Positions 26,791 through 35,710 are shown, numbered from the stretch's first letter. The stretch: DNA of 58,659 bases from Thermosediminibacteraceae bacterium (GCA_021890755.1 JAKKUQ010000008.1:1-58659), one strand, 5' to 3'. The notes: generated from the letters alone by a model not told the origin. Program-made: numbers and translations.

Positions 26791-27759
26791 TTATAAAATC
26801 TCTTTTATCACCCTCTCAATATTCCCATAGGCAATTTTTTGTATATCCTCATCGCTGTAGCCGCGTTTTACCAGGAGTTCTACAAAATCCGGGATTTTTG
26901 ACGCATCTTCCAGACCTTTGGTTGCGGAAGTTTCTCCATCTAACAAAGCTGCGGCAGTGGTTCCCGCCAAAAAATCGCAAAAATCAAAACCAAAGCTCAC
27001 ATAATCAATACCCACAAGTTCAGCTATATAGTCTATATGTCTTGCTAATTTTTCCACGGAAGGGTTGACCTCATCGATGAAAGCCGGCCAGGCGTTTACT
27101 CCTATGACTCCGCCTCTCTCGGCTATGGCCTTTATCTGATCGTCCTTCAAGTTCCTGGCCACTTTACACAAATTGTATACGTTAGAATGGGACGCTATAA
27201 ATGGCTTATTAGTGTTTTCATATATGTCCCAAAAGGTTTTTTCATTGGCGTGAGAAACATCTATAATCATGCCCAATTCTTCCATTTTACGGACGGCTTG
27301 GATACCAAGAGGCGTAAGTCCCCTATCTTTGTTCGGGCTTCCTACACCTGTTGCGAATTCGTTTTCCTCATTCCAGGTGAGCATCCCGTGCCTTATACCG
27401 AGCCTATAAAGCATACTTATAAGGCTTACATTGCCGCAAAGTCCGCTCATTCCTTCCATGCCCAGAATAACAGCAATCTTTCCTTGTGACCGTATTCTTG
27501 ACATGTCTTTATATTCATAAACGACTTCCGCCAAATCCTTCATATTCTCTATTTCCTCGCTCATAGCACCAAGGACTTGCAGCATTCTATAAGTTGGTTC
27601 ATTGGTATATGGAGGATCAATCCAGACAGCCAATATCATGCCGCTTACGTTTCCTTTTTTCAATCTTTCCAGGTGATATTTTCTAAAAACATCCTTTTCT
27701 CCTTCAAGTCTTTTTATTGTCACGTGAGTGAGTATATCAGAATGAGCATCAAAATACAT
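26791..27759 (-). CDS. Membrane-dipeptidase-family (M19) zinc peptidase
   Basis: A 322-residue metallopeptidase. Zinc-ligand motifs are DAHSDI near the start, LGMEGM, DVSHANEKTF and ASHSNVY, in the order expected for renal-dipeptidase-type enzymes that cleave dipeptides. The ATG at 27759 follows AGGAGGAATTG; the 15 extra residues of the longer frame have no ribosome site. It lies 61 bases downstream of the DUF819 membrane gene on the same strand, and the two may form an operon for uptake or turnover of dipeptides or a related metabolite. Confidence 0.9.
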   Translation of the reverse strand: MYFDAHSDILTHVTIKRLEGEKDVFRKYHLERLKKGNVSGMILAVWIDPPYTNEPTYRMLQVLGAMSEEIENMKDLAEVVYEYKDMSRIRSQGKIAVILGMEGMSGLCGNVSLISMLYRLGIRHGMLTWNEENEFATGVGSPNKDRGLTPLGIQAVRKMEELGMIIDVSHANEKTFWDIYENTNKPFIASHSNVYNLCKVARNLKDDQIKAIAERGGVIGVNAWPAFIDEVNPSVEKLARHIDYIAELVGIDYVSFGFDFCDFLAGTTAAALLDGETSATKGLEDASKIPDFVELLVKRGYSDEDIQKIAYGNIERVIKEIL

Positions 27760-27820
27760 AACAATTCCTCCTGCAGCACAAGTGGATGGGTCTTCCCCAT
27801 CCACTTGTGCTTCTCCTAAC

Positions 27821-29035
27821 TCACTCCCCGAAAATCCTTATGAGCCAGTTGCCCATAAAAAGGCCGAAATAGTTGCCAACCACATATCCCCATATACCAC
27901 ATAAAAGGGAGGGAATAATATGATCAGACCATCCTCTTGAAATGGCCATAGCCGCCGCTGTCGTCGGACCTCCAACAGTTGCGTTCGAAGCTAAGAGAGA
28001 TTCTTCAAGGGAAATTTTGAGAAATTTGTTCACATAAAGGGAGAATATGAGGTTGAAAAACACCATTATCAAACAGAAAAGAAACAAAGCCGGGCTTTTC
28101 AGTATGATTTCTTTAATTGATGCAGGCACACCTATTACCACAAAGAAAATGTATATCAGGAATGTTCCGAGTTCTTGAGCTCCGTTAATATTCTCGAAAA
28201 AGTCGGAGAATATGGTAACGAGAGTCACAGTGATGGTAGTTATCAAGAAATACTGGTTGCTGACCATAATTTTGAGCATGTCAAAAAGAAAATTCCCTCC
28301 GGGCATAACTTCACCTAAAACGATGGAAAGTTTCTTGCTTATCGCTGCCACAGTAATGCCAATCGCCATGGCAGTGGCAATATCTTTTAAGGAAATTTCT
28401 TTTCTTCCCCAGTAGGCGGCCGCCTTTGTTTCAGCTTCGTTATTGTTCGTAACTACGCCGCTTTCTGGGTATAAGATTTTGAAATTCTTCTGGAAATACT
28501 TTAGCGTTGGGATATACATGTAGAGCAGGAAGAAGGCTGCCATGACAAGGTTGTCTGCCACTATGGTGGCGTTTACTAGGCTTTCCTGGGGCTTGAAGAC
28601 GGCCGTCATGGCTACAAAGTTTACGCCGCCGCCTATGTAACTTGCTGTCATCATACCGGCGATCTTGCCGAGTTCCGGTATTACACCCCTCAAGAGCACT
28701 GTTGCTACAAAAGCACCTACGCATGTACCTACAGCAGCCGGCCAGAAAGCTATTATCATCCTGCCGCTTTCAGTCCAAATCTTCCTGATATTGGCCTTAA
28801 ATAAAAGCAGGGGGATAGCTATTGGGACGACATAGCTCCATACAGCATCATAGACAGGACTTTCCGTGGGGATAATGTTTAAATTTGCAAGTATTAGTGC
28901 ACCAAGGAGCGCTATTATTGCGCCGCTTATTTTCGCCGCCCAATCGTATTTCTGTTCCAGCCAGATACTTATAGCAGCCCACACAACAAGTATGGCCCAT
29001 AAAGACCAGACATCGTCAGGTTTGATTAAAGTCAT
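27821..29035 (-). CDS. DUF819 (YjcL-like) integral membrane protein
   Basis: A 404-residue membrane protein with about eleven helices, matching the DUF819 family by its N-terminal TLIKPDDVWSLWAILVVWAA and the TASYIGGGVNFVAM and NATVGGPTTAAAMA stretches. The helix-breaking GGG/GGPTT motifs in the two halves suggest an inverted-repeat transporter. The function is not established; the neighbouring dipeptidase hints at peptide or amino-acid handling. The ATG at 29035 follows GGGAGGGG. The 5' gap to 29159 holds no further gene. Confidence 0.85.
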   Translation of the reverse strand: MTLIKPDDVWSLWAILVVWAAISIWLEQKYDWAAKISGAIIALLGALILANLNIIPTESPVYDAVWSYVVPIAIPLLLFKANIRKIWTESGRMIIAFWPAAVGTCVGAFVATVLLRGVIPELGKIAGMMTASYIGGGVNFVAMTAVFKPQESLVNATIVADNLVMAAFFLLYMYIPTLKYFQKNFKILYPESGVVTNNNEAETKAAAYWGRKEISLKDIATAMAIGITVAAISKKLSIVLGEVMPGGNFLFDMLKIMVSNQYFLITTITVTLVTIFSDFFENINGAQELGTFLIYIFFVVIGVPASIKEIILKSPALFLFCLIMVFFNLIFSLYVNKFLKISLEESLLASNATVGGPTTAAAMAISRGWSDHIIPSLLCGIWGYVVGNYFGLFMGNWLIRIFGE

Positions 29036-29158
29036 ATTACCCCTCCCTAACAAGGTTTTAAAATTAAATTAATATTTTCTTCAATATATTAAAAACTCCT
29101 GCCTAACTTTTAGTAAAAATTTGAATTCCCAGCACAATTATCTGAGCATCAAGTCAAA

Positions 29159-29183
29159 TAAAAAAAAGCGGATTCTCCCGCTT
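29159..29183 (-). terminator. Terminator of lgt
   Basis: AAGCGG/CCGCTT stem with a 6-base loop; on the minus strand it is followed by TTTTTTTATTTG. It lies 26 bases after the stop at 29209. Confidence 0.75.
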
Positions 29184-29208
29184 CCCATTCCAATTAACAT
29201 TTATTTTA

Positions 29209-29991
29209 CTAATACCAGCTCCTCCAGTATCCTCCGTAGCCGTAACGACTGGTGGACTTGTACATGTAGTAAGCAAACGCTATAATAAAGGGAGTAGCTA
29301 ACTGTGTTAACGTGAAAAATCCTATGCCCCATTTTTCATTGACGTAATAGGCTAAAAAGAGAGGATTATCCCTCACAGTCTCTTCGATGAGGGCCCTGAG
29401 TATTTGATGCCACCATATAAAGGACCAGAATTGATACCCTGGGGGCAGGTTTTTGGTCTGCAGGTACAAGTACCTTATCAAAAGCACAAGACCTATACAC
29501 GAACCGATAAGCTGCGCCGGCCATCTGCCAAAGGAAAATTCTGTCATACGGCCTAAAACTTCTTGATTGAAAATGTTGCCTATCCTCACTATTATATAAC
29601 CAAAAGAAAGCCCCAGCACGGTTAAGTCAGCCACGATGTTAGGATTTACACCGTGCCTGCGGCAATAAGGCCACCCTGCGAGAAACCCACCTAAAAGAGC
29701 GCCGTGCCAGGAAAGCCCACCTTCCCAAATCTTAATTACCTGAACGGGATCCTTTAAGAACCATTCGGGATAGTTTGTAAGCACGAACATTAGGCGCGCC
29801 CCAACGATTCCTGATATTATAACGATCATTGCAAGGTTGAGCAAGAAATCCTCATCGAGGCGCAGCTTCCTGCCTTTAGTGTAAAGGTAATATGCACCTA
29901 CCAAAAAAGATATCGCCATGAATATTCCATACCAGTGAACAGCAATAGGACCTATTTTAAAAGCATGCGGACTTATTTCTTCGATAAGCAT
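29209..29991 (-). CDS. lgt: Prolipoprotein diacylglyceryl transferase
   Basis: A 260-residue seven-helix membrane enzyme that adds diacylglycerol to the lipobox cysteine of prolipoproteins, the first step of lipoprotein maturation. The family signature region is RIGNIFNQEVLGRMTEF around residue 135-150 (family consensus GRxGNFxNxExxG), and the N-terminal AVHWYGIFMAISFLVGAYY is typical. It is monocistronic. A client lipoprotein is encoded at 55992-56612. Confidence 0.95.
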   Translation of the reverse strand: MLIEEISPHAFKIGPIAVHWYGIFMAISFLVGAYYLYTKGRKLRLDEDFLLNLAMIVIISGIVGARLMFVLTNYPEWFLKDPVQVIKIWEGGLSWHGALLGGFLAGWPYCRRHGVNPNIVADLTVLGLSFGYIIVRIGNIFNQEVLGRMTEFSFGRWPAQLIGSCIGLVLLIRYLYLQTKNLPPGYQFWSFIWWHQILRALIEETVRDNPLFLAYYVNEKWGIGFFTLTQLATPFIIAFAYYMYKSTSRYGYGGYWRSWY

Positions 29992-30130
29992 AACGTATAT
30001 GTTTCCTCCTTTTTTAGTTTCCTGCAGCAGCGCAGGTTTTATTTTTATTTTATCACCAAAGCCGTGCCTTGTATATAGGTTTGAGAAAACGCAAATCCTA
30101 ATGTTAGAACAATGAGAAAGGGGCTTTCAT

Positions 30131-30319
30131 ATGGACTTTAGGCGCGCGCATGAAATTATGAATTCACCCGATACTTATGAAGTCTTTTATAAGGGAAAGC
30201 TAGTATGGATTAAAGGGCTAAATCCTGATGACAATACCGCCGAAGTGGAAATCCTAAGCGACAGAACTATAACTCGCGTTCCTTTAGATGACTTAGTTGA
30301 AGGCGACGTTTTGGATTAA
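30131..30319 (+). CDS. sspH: H-type small acid-soluble spore protein
   Basis: A 62-residue protein matching the SspH family: an N-terminal helix DFRRAHEIMNSPD, a small beta domain VFYKGKLVWIKGLN and the acidic end VPLDDLVEGDVLD. SspH proteins are minor SASPs deposited in the forespore, and their presence is direct evidence for endospore formation. The start follows GAAAGGGG. A forespore (sigma-G) promoter is expected upstream, but I see no convincing match. Confidence 0.9.
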   Translation: MDFRRAHEIMNSPDTYEVFYKGKLVWIKGLNPDDNTAEVEILSDRTITRVPLDDLVEGDVLD

Positions 30320-30324
30320 ATAAA

Positions 30325-30358
30325 AAAGAAAGCCGACCTTGCTGGTCGGCTTTTTTCA
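30325..30358. terminator. Bidirectional terminator between sspH and the B12-protein gene
   Basis: AGCCGACC TTGCT GGTCGGCT with TTTTTT on the plus side and a matching A-run upstream, which serves as the T-run for the minus-strand gene ending at 30360. Confidence 0.9.
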
Positions 30359-30359
30359 T

Positions 30360-32009
30360 TCAGCTTACAGCAATCTCAGCCATTTTAAATATTTTTTCTA
30401 TCCTTTCTTTTTCGGTCAGAACCCTGTTTTCCTCGGGATCATAAGCGTAAAGAGCTCCGTTTATTAATCTTGTAACCAATTTACCGCAGGCCGCGGGATT
30501 GCCTTTAAGATGCGGCGCATCCAGGATGCCGAGTTCTATAGCTTTTGCAATGGTATCTGCATCGGCCCACGGGTCCTCCACATCGGGGTTAAGCTGCTTT
30601 ATGGCTTCCAGCGTTACCATTGCTTCTTCTATGAGCTCTTTTTTACGCTGTTGCACTACCGGGTCATTTACCATATCAGGAAGACCGAGAAAAGCGTTCC
30701 TTATAACACCGCGCACTATCTTGCAGCTTTCGATAATATCCTCAGCGGTAGCTGCGTGATGGGCTTCACAGAAACCTACTACATGGTAGATGTGCGGTTT
30801 TATTGCCATAGCAAGGTATGCCGACGATGCCAACTGACCCTTTGCCTGGGAAAGATCACCTGGAAAACTTGCAAGGCCCGCCCTTGCCTGCCGGTAAACT
30901 TTGAAGTTTTCATCCTGTAGCGATTCTATCAGCTCTATTTTTGCCAGCATTTTAGCAAGATCCATTCTCGGTGAAAGCGACGGTGGAACGTTGAACATAT
31001 ACTGCGCGATATAATGTTTCACGCCCATTTTCTTGGCATTGTACGCCGCCAAGAACGCGGTAACAACGCCGATGGTATCGTGGGCATCCCTGAGGCTCCA
31101 GTGGTGGGATTCATTCACTTCCACCGGGATACCCCTTTCGCCGTGCCATTTCATCACCTGCTGGTTCTCCCTTATGGCCTCCCGCAAAGGCCTTGGGCCT
31201 CTTTTGTCCAGCACGCTGTACCAACAAAGCGGCACGGCACACCAGGCATTTTTTATAGTTTCCTGCAAAAGTTCGGCGAACTCTATGAGGTGAGTGGTTC
31301 CGCTGTAGCATCTAAGCAGTGGGTAATTTCCGCGGCGAGATGCATTGTACATTGCCACGAAGTCTTCCTTTTTGCGGACCGGAACACCTCCCGCTCCATC
31401 GAGCCTCCGGTCCATTTTGTGCTGCTCGAAAAAGTACTCCTGGGCATTCTGGTCGGGGGCAATGGAAATTACATCCAGTACCTTTGCCTCTGCTACTTTT
31501 TCTATGGCTCTTATCGTATCCTCAAGAGAAGGTAAACCCAAGTGATGTCTTAAAATCGGATACGGGTACTTGGATTCGATGCGCGATATGAGGTCCTGCG
31601 GGTAATTCTCTTCGGCTGAAGAAGACCTATACCCTTTAAGGAATCCGATCACCTCGTCTATGTCCTCTAAGCCGTTAAAAACCTTGGTGAAGATGCCACT
31701 TTCCTCCGCAACCTTGGCAGTGGGTTCGTTGCCTCCGAAAATCCATTTGATTTCCCTGTCAAGGCCGTAAGCTTCAATTTTCTCCTTCAATTCTTTCAAT
31801 ACTTCCCTCAAAGGCTCTGGAGTGAGCCGGTAACTCACGCCTACATAGTCGGGTTTCTTTGCCCTCACCGCAGCTATCAATTCATCTATTTTCATAGCTG
31901 CGCCTAAAAACTCCACTTCATATCCTTCTTTTTCGGCAAGCGAAAGAAAGTTCATGACTCCCGCTACATGGACGCAATTTCCGATGGTTGCTCCAAGAAT
32001 TTTGGCCAT
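30360..32009 (-). CDS. B12-binding protein with glutamate-mutase-E-like barrel (unknown isomerase)
   Basis: A 549-residue protein. Residues 1-130 look like a cobalamin-binding Rossmann domain: GNCVHVAGV stands where DxHxxG is usual (Asp replaced by Asn, His14 kept), then GVSYRL and FGGNEP stand for the SxL and GG motifs. Residues about 150-530 resemble the TIM barrel of B12-dependent mutases such as methylaspartate mutase E (segments DVISIAPDQNAQE, RCYSGTTHLIEFAELL, VNESHHWSLRDAHD). A carbon-skeleton rearrangement is inferred, not shown. It starts within TAATG of the upstream dehydrogenase gene, so the two are translationally coupled and share the c-di-AMP riboswitch. Confidence 0.75.
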   Translation of the reverse strand: MAKILGATIGNCVHVAGVMNFLSLAEKEGYEVEFLGAAMKIDELIAAVRAKKPDYVGVSYRLTPEPLREVLKELKEKIEAYGLDREIKWIFGGNEPTAKVAEESGIFTKVFNGLEDIDEVIGFLKGYRSSSAEENYPQDLISRIESKYPYPILRHHLGLPSLEDTIRAIEKVAEAKVLDVISIAPDQNAQEYFFEQHKMDRRLDGAGGVPVRKKEDFVAMYNASRRGNYPLLRCYSGTTHLIEFAELLQETIKNAWCAVPLCWYSVLDKRGPRPLREAIRENQQVMKWHGERGIPVEVNESHHWSLRDAHDTIGVVTAFLAAYNAKKMGVKHYIAQYMFNVPPSLSPRMDLAKMLAKIELIESLQDENFKVYRQARAGLASFPGDLSQAKGQLASSAYLAMAIKPHIYHVVGFCEAHHAATAEDIIESCKIVRGVIRNAFLGLPDMVNDPVVQQRKKELIEEAMVTLEAIKQLNPDVEDPWADADTIAKAIELGILDAPHLKGNPAACGKLVTRLINGALYAYDPEENRVLTEKERIEKIFKMAEIAVS

Positions 32010-33142
32010 TACGCAACCACCTCCTCTTCGTCTTGTTTTGTATCGATATAACCGTTCCGGACAAATTCGAGAATCTGTACAGGGGTAAGGCCAGCAAGCC
32101 CAAGTTTATCTACGGTTCTGCCTACTTCCCAGAAGTTCACTCCTGTCATCATGTTGGCCAGACGTATTATGGTATCTATTGCCGGTGTTTCAAGGCCTAT
32201 ATTCTTGGCAAGAGATGAAATGGGAACTAAGCTAAAGGGCACATCTTCGTAAATATACCGGGTCTTCAGGTCCTTTGGTGCCGTAAGGCCTTTGTACCCA
32301 GGGTTATTCTGTATGGCTTCATAAATGGAACTGCCGCGGGCACCATAGGAATCCTCAAGCCACTGCATGGCTGATACCGTCTTCACGCCAAGGACTCTTG
32401 CGACCTTCATCCTTTCGGCATCGAGTTTTTCCAGCATTTGACCTATGCTGGGAGTTATACCCTCCAGGTAATACTCGAAGGTCTGCCCTCTTTCTATATG
32501 TCCGCTGTTCAGTAGGGTGGGGGCAGGGTGGAATATAGCACCGAAGTTGTTGAGGCTGGTCTCCATGACGTCTCTTGCGGGTTTGAATTGGGGATATGCA
32601 GCCGACAAAAGCCATACAACAAATTCCGTTCTATCCGCCGGAATCGCTGCAAGTTTGACCTCGTTTTTTACGCTAAATATCCTCGCACTATTGGGTCCTG
32701 TGGCTCTACAGGCGTAAATGAAAGTTTGAGTTTCGGCAACAATAACGTTTTTCTTGCATCCCGACTGACGCAGTGTTTGATAGACTTCCAGCGCTCCGCA
32801 TGTGCGGCCCGGATTCAATACGATAATCTGACCATCCTCAAGATAGGGCGCCATCTGCTCCGCTAGTTCCCTGTGAGCAGTGGCAGGAGTGGTTATCATA
32901 ATGATATCCGATCCTTTTATAGCTTCATTTATATTATTAGTACCAGCAGAAAGCTGACCTTCTCCTTCCACGGCACCACTTAAAAGTATTTTGGGCTCTT
33001 TAATTAATGTCTCTATCTTTTCTAGGGACCTGTTGTAAAGTGTGACCACAAAACCCATTAGCCCTAAATACCCCGCCATAGCAAGACCGCCGTTACCAGC
33101 GCCTATCACCGCGTAACGTACATCCTCTGGCCTTTTCATCAT
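32009..33142 (-). CDS. Octopine/nopaline (opine) dehydrogenase-family enzyme
   Basis: A 377-residue NAD(P)-dependent enzyme. The Rossmann motif is VIGAGNGGLAMAGYLGLMG (11-29), followed by a catalytic-type helical domain with the conserved NNFGAIFHPAPTLLNSGHIE stretch (about 190-210) that belongs to the octopine dehydrogenase C-terminal domain. Opine dehydrogenases reductively join an amino acid and a 2-oxo acid, or run the reverse. The gene is the first under the c-di-AMP riboswitch and is coupled to the B12 protein. What it joins or oxidises is unknown; an osmolyte role is suggested only by the riboswitch. Confidence 0.85.
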   Translation of the reverse strand: MMKRPEDVRYAVIGAGNGGLAMAGYLGLMGFVVTLYNRSLEKIETLIKEPKILLSGAVEGEGQLSAGTNNINEAIKGSDIIMITTPATAHRELAEQMAPYLEDGQIIVLNPGRTCGALEVYQTLRQSGCKKNVIVAETQTFIYACRATGPNSARIFSVKNEVKLAAIPADRTEFVVWLLSAAYPQFKPARDVMETSLNNFGAIFHPAPTLLNSGHIERGQTFEYYLEGITPSIGQMLEKLDAERMKVARVLGVKTVSAMQWLEDSYGARGSSIYEAIQNNPGYKGLTAPKDLKTRYIYEDVPFSLVPISSLAKNIGLETPAIDTIIRLANMMTGVNFWEVGRTVDKLGLAGLTPVQILEFVRNGYIDTKQDEEEVVA

Positions 33143-33194
33143 AGATATCCCCCCTTCTTTTATTCAAATCATTTCATAGCAAATCAATGGAAAA

Positions 33195-33226
33195 AATAAA
33201 AGCTATGGAGGACCATAGCTTTTTTT
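33195..33226 (-). terminator. Riboswitch-controlled terminator
   Basis: On the minus strand AGCTATGG TCCT CCATAGCT is followed by TTTATTTTTT. An upstream ATAGCTTT (33243-33250), just after the aptamer, is complementary to AAAGCTAT of this stem and can act as antiterminator. Confidence 0.85.
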
Positions 33227-33242
33227 AGGCCAAAAAGCCCCA

Positions 33243-33415
33243 AAGCTATCAACCTCCTCTTACAACGCTTACGAGGTTAGCTGACGGGTTCGGGTCGAAG
33301 AGGTAACCCTACCCCTTCTTAATAGGGCATTCCGCCTTATTAAGAAGGAGATTCACCCCAAAAAGTTGGGTCCCCCGCTTCTTTCTATGGATAAACCATA
33401 GAAAGAATTCAGCGT
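33243..33415 (-). promoter_or_regulatory. c-di-AMP (ydaO/yuaA-type) riboswitch
   Basis: Read on the minus strand the element has the ydaO landmarks in order: CGCTGAAT, a first hairpin (TTCTTTCTATGG/CCATAGAAAGAA), GCGGGGGACCCA, TTGGGGTGAATC, a GGTAGGG segment, and GACCCGAACCCGTCAGCTAA followed by CCTCGTAAGCG, which closes P1 with CGCT. The terminator arrangement downstream indicates an off-switch: high c-di-AMP would stop transcription into the opine-dehydrogenase and B12 genes. Confidence 0.93.
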
Positions 33416-33449
33416 TTTAGATTGTAGCAGTTATTTTGTTGTAAAGGTT

Positions 33450-33478
33450 ATTATACCAAAAATAGAGATTAATGTCAA
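33450..33478 (-). promoter_or_regulatory. Sigma-A promoter of the c-di-AMP-controlled operon
   Basis: TTGACA (33478-33473) and TATAAT (33455-33450) with a 17-base spacer on the minus strand, a perfect consensus promoter. Transcription would start about 30 bases before the aptamer. Confidence 0.9.
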
Positions 33479-33506
33479 TCACCTTGATCTTATCTTTTTG
33501 TGTTTT

Positions 33507-34127
33507 TCAGAATTCCCTGTTTTTATAAATTTTTACAGACAAAATATAGGAAATTCCATATATTATTACAGCGAAAATCGCGAGTATCACCATAATCGTC
33601 ATTTTGTCATAACTCCCTAAAAAACCTCTATACTTTTCATTAATAGACCCCAGCATTCCTACACCAAAAAACAAAATTAAGTTAATTATTCTCGATTTGA
33701 GATATCCCATTTTGAAAAATAGCGGCAGATAAATACTATTTATGAAAATCAATGTAAACAACGCAAACAGCACACCCTCAATTGTTATAGAATATAACTT
33801 TAAAGGTATGCTAAGTATTTTCATAATACCTGTCAGCACGGCATAATAAGAAATTGAAATTAGCGCAAAAACAAAGACAGAAATGTACCGGCAAAAGACA
33901 ACTGTGCTTCTTTTTATGGGCAAAACGTTTAATAAGACGTTTGCATTATTCTTATCATCATGATAACAGGCAGACTGCAACATAACATATGTTAAGGCTA
34001 TAACAGCAACGGGAAACATGGCATCTCCTATCTGTTGAAAGGCAATTATAATAATTAGAGTGCTTAAAATTCCATAAAGCAGGATATTTTTTTGAATTAA
34101 TAGATCCTTCTTTATAAGACTAAACAT
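33507..34127 (-). CDS. ABC-2 type permease (YtrC/D-like)
   Basis: A 206-residue protein with six predicted helices, the membrane partner of the ATPase upstream, whose gene it overlaps by 8 bases. The N-terminus MFSLIKKDLLIQKNILLYG is typical of ABC-2 permeases in GntR-controlled exporter operons. The substrate is unknown; such operons in Bacillota often respond to cell-envelope antibiotics or stress. Confidence 0.82.
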   Translation of the reverse strand: MFSLIKKDLLIQKNILLYGILSTLIIIIAFQQIGDAMFPVAVIALTYVMLQSACYHDDKNNANVLLNVLPIKRSTVVFCRYISVFVFALISISYYAVLTGIMKILSIPLKLYSITIEGVLFALFTLIFINSIYLPLFFKMGYLKSRIINLILFFGVGMLGSINEKYRGFLGSYDKMTIMVILAIFAVIIYGISYILSVKIYKNREF

Positions 34128-34992
34128 TATTCTTCCTCCTTGTAAAATAGAACATCACATCTTCCAGAGTCGGTTTTTCAAAAATGACCTCTCCTTTTAC
34201 TATTTTTTTAAAATTATTTTTATCCGCAATAAGGGCTTCAAAGCCGAATTTGTTTTCCTTTATTCCTATAAAATACTGCTTCGTTTGCGAATTAAGTATT
34301 TCCTTGGGGCCTTTTACGAGAGCGTATTTTTCAAATATATCCTCCTTTGAACAAGAAAACACTAGACTTCCGTCATTTATAAAGGTTATATAATCCGCAA
34401 TTTTATCCAAATCAGAAGTAATATGGGTGGAAAAAAACACGGATTTATTTTCATCCTGAATGTATTCAGTCAGGACCTCAAGTAATTCGCTTCTCACTAT
34501 GGGATCAAGACCGGATGTAGGTTCATCCATGATGAGTAATTCCGCATTATGGGATAAGGCTATAGCAAGGGCAAATTTCATCTTCATGCCTTTCGATAAT
34601 TCCTTTATTCTCTTTTTGAGGGGAAGTGAGAACTCTCTCATGTATTTATTAAAGGTACCTTCATCCCAGTTTCTGTAATACGATGCTATTACCCCTTTCA
34701 TTTCTTCAACCGTAAGTTCTTCGTAAAAAATATTTTCTCCAAAAACAAATCCTATTTTGTTTTTTATGTCTACGGAATATTTCTCATCGTCATTTTTAAT
34801 CCCGAATATTTTTATTTCGCCGCCATCTTTCTTGAGCAAGTTCATAATAAGCTTTATTGTGGTGGTTTTACCCGCACCGTTAGGCCCTATAAAACCCATT
34901 ATATATCCTCTTTCCAAAGTAAAACTTATATCTTTCAAAGCAAAGTCCTTAAATTTCTTTTTTAAGTCTGTTACCTCTAAAATAGGTCCCAC
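34120..34992 (-). CDS. ABC transporter ATP-binding protein (YtrB-like)
   Basis: A 290-residue ATPase. Walker A is GPNGAGKTT (about 36-44), the signature is LSKGMKMKFALAIAL, Walker B is LLIMDEPTSGLDP and the switch His is in STHITSDL, all intact. It is paired with the 206-residue permease and lies 2 bases downstream of the GntR gene, giving the regulator-ATPase-permease order of ytrA operons. Confidence 0.92.
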   Translation of the reverse strand: MGPILEVTDLKKKFKDFALKDISFTLERGYIMGFIGPNGAGKTTTIKLIMNLLKKDGGEIKIFGIKNDDEKYSVDIKNKIGFVFGENIFYEELTVEEMKGVIASYYRNWDEGTFNKYMREFSLPLKKRIKELSKGMKMKFALAIALSHNAELLIMDEPTSGLDPIVRSELLEVLTEYIQDENKSVFFSTHITSDLDKIADYITFINDGSLVFSCSKEDIFEKYALVKGPKEILNSQTKQYFIGIKENKFGFEALIADKNNFKKIVKGEVIFEKPTLEDVMFYFTRRKNNV

Positions 34993-34994
34993 AA

Positions 34995-35384
34995 CTATAC
35001 CTCCTCATAAAGAATCTTTAACATTTCCTGCATTTCTCCCAAGGAAAGTCCAATAGATTTTCCAGCCACCACTGCCTCTTCCAATTTTTCTTCGACGATT
35101 TTTAACCTCATTTCTCTTAAAAGTTCCTTATTTTTAACCGCTACAAAAGAGCCCTTCCCCTGCACCGTAACGATATAGCCCTCTTTTTCTAATTCCTGAT
35201 ACGCACGTTTTACGGTGATCACGCTAATCTGAAGCTCCTTTGCTAGACTTCTTATAGATGGTAGCATTTTTCCTTCTGCAATTTCCCCTCTTAATATCAT
35301 GTTTTTAATCTGTCTTGCTATTTGTTCGTATATGGCCTCCTCTGATGTATTGGAAATTATAATATTCATTATTCTTTTTATCAC
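34995..35384 (-). CDS. GntR-family (YtrA subfamily) transcriptional repressor
   Basis: A 129-residue regulator: an N-terminal winged helix (about 10-80; ISNTSEEAIYEQIARQIKNM, then SIRSLAKELQISVITVKRAY as helix-turn-helix) and a short C-terminal dimerisation tail without an effector domain, as in YtrA. It is the first gene of its operon, and a perfect palindrome overlaps the promoter, so autorepression relieved by an unknown envelope signal is likely. Confidence 0.9.
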   Translation of the reverse strand: MIKRIMNIIISNTSEEAIYEQIARQIKNMILRGEIAEGKMLPSIRSLAKELQISVITVKRAYQELEKEGYIVTVQGKGSFVAVKNKELLREMRLKIVEEKLEEAVVAGKSIGLSLGEMQEMLKILYEEV

Positions 35385-35400
35385 CTCTTATTCAGCTACT

Positions 35401-35446
35401 GTATATACTGTGTATGTACAGTATATACATCCAAAAAAGTTTTGTC
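35401..35446 (-). promoter_or_regulatory. Promoter with perfect GntR/YtrA operator
   Basis: GTATATACTGT (35401-35411) and ACAGTATATAC (35418-35428) are an 11-base perfect inverted repeat with a 6-base centre. On the minus strand TTGACA (35446-35441) lies 17 bases before TATACT, and the operator covers the -10. A bound repressor would block RNA polymerase. The following gap to 35660 shows no gene. Confidence 0.8.
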
Positions 35447-35664
35447 AAGATACAAAATAATAAAGCTATCTTGTGCTCTATATATATGAACTCCCTTATA
35501 CCTGCGCTTTAAAAGCTATTCGTTGACCGTAGCGCTTTCTTTTATCTTCACTAAAACGCTCCGGATACCTCAAAAAGTAGAGCATAAATCCAAAAATCAG
35601 CCTCGTTTTGGAAGTGTTAAATAACAAAAATCTCTTGTTGTCTTGCAGCATACTATGTTACATA

Positions 35665-35700
35665 ATGAAAAAGGCGGGCTTTTTGGCCCGCCTTTTTCAT
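35665..35700. terminator. Bidirectional terminator hairpin
   Basis: GAAAAAGGCGGGC TTTTTG GCCCGCCTTTTTC: a 7-pair GC stem, extended by A-T pairs, with T-runs in both directions. No adjacent plus-strand gene ends here. Confidence 0.75.
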
Positions 35701-35710
35701 TACTTTAGCA

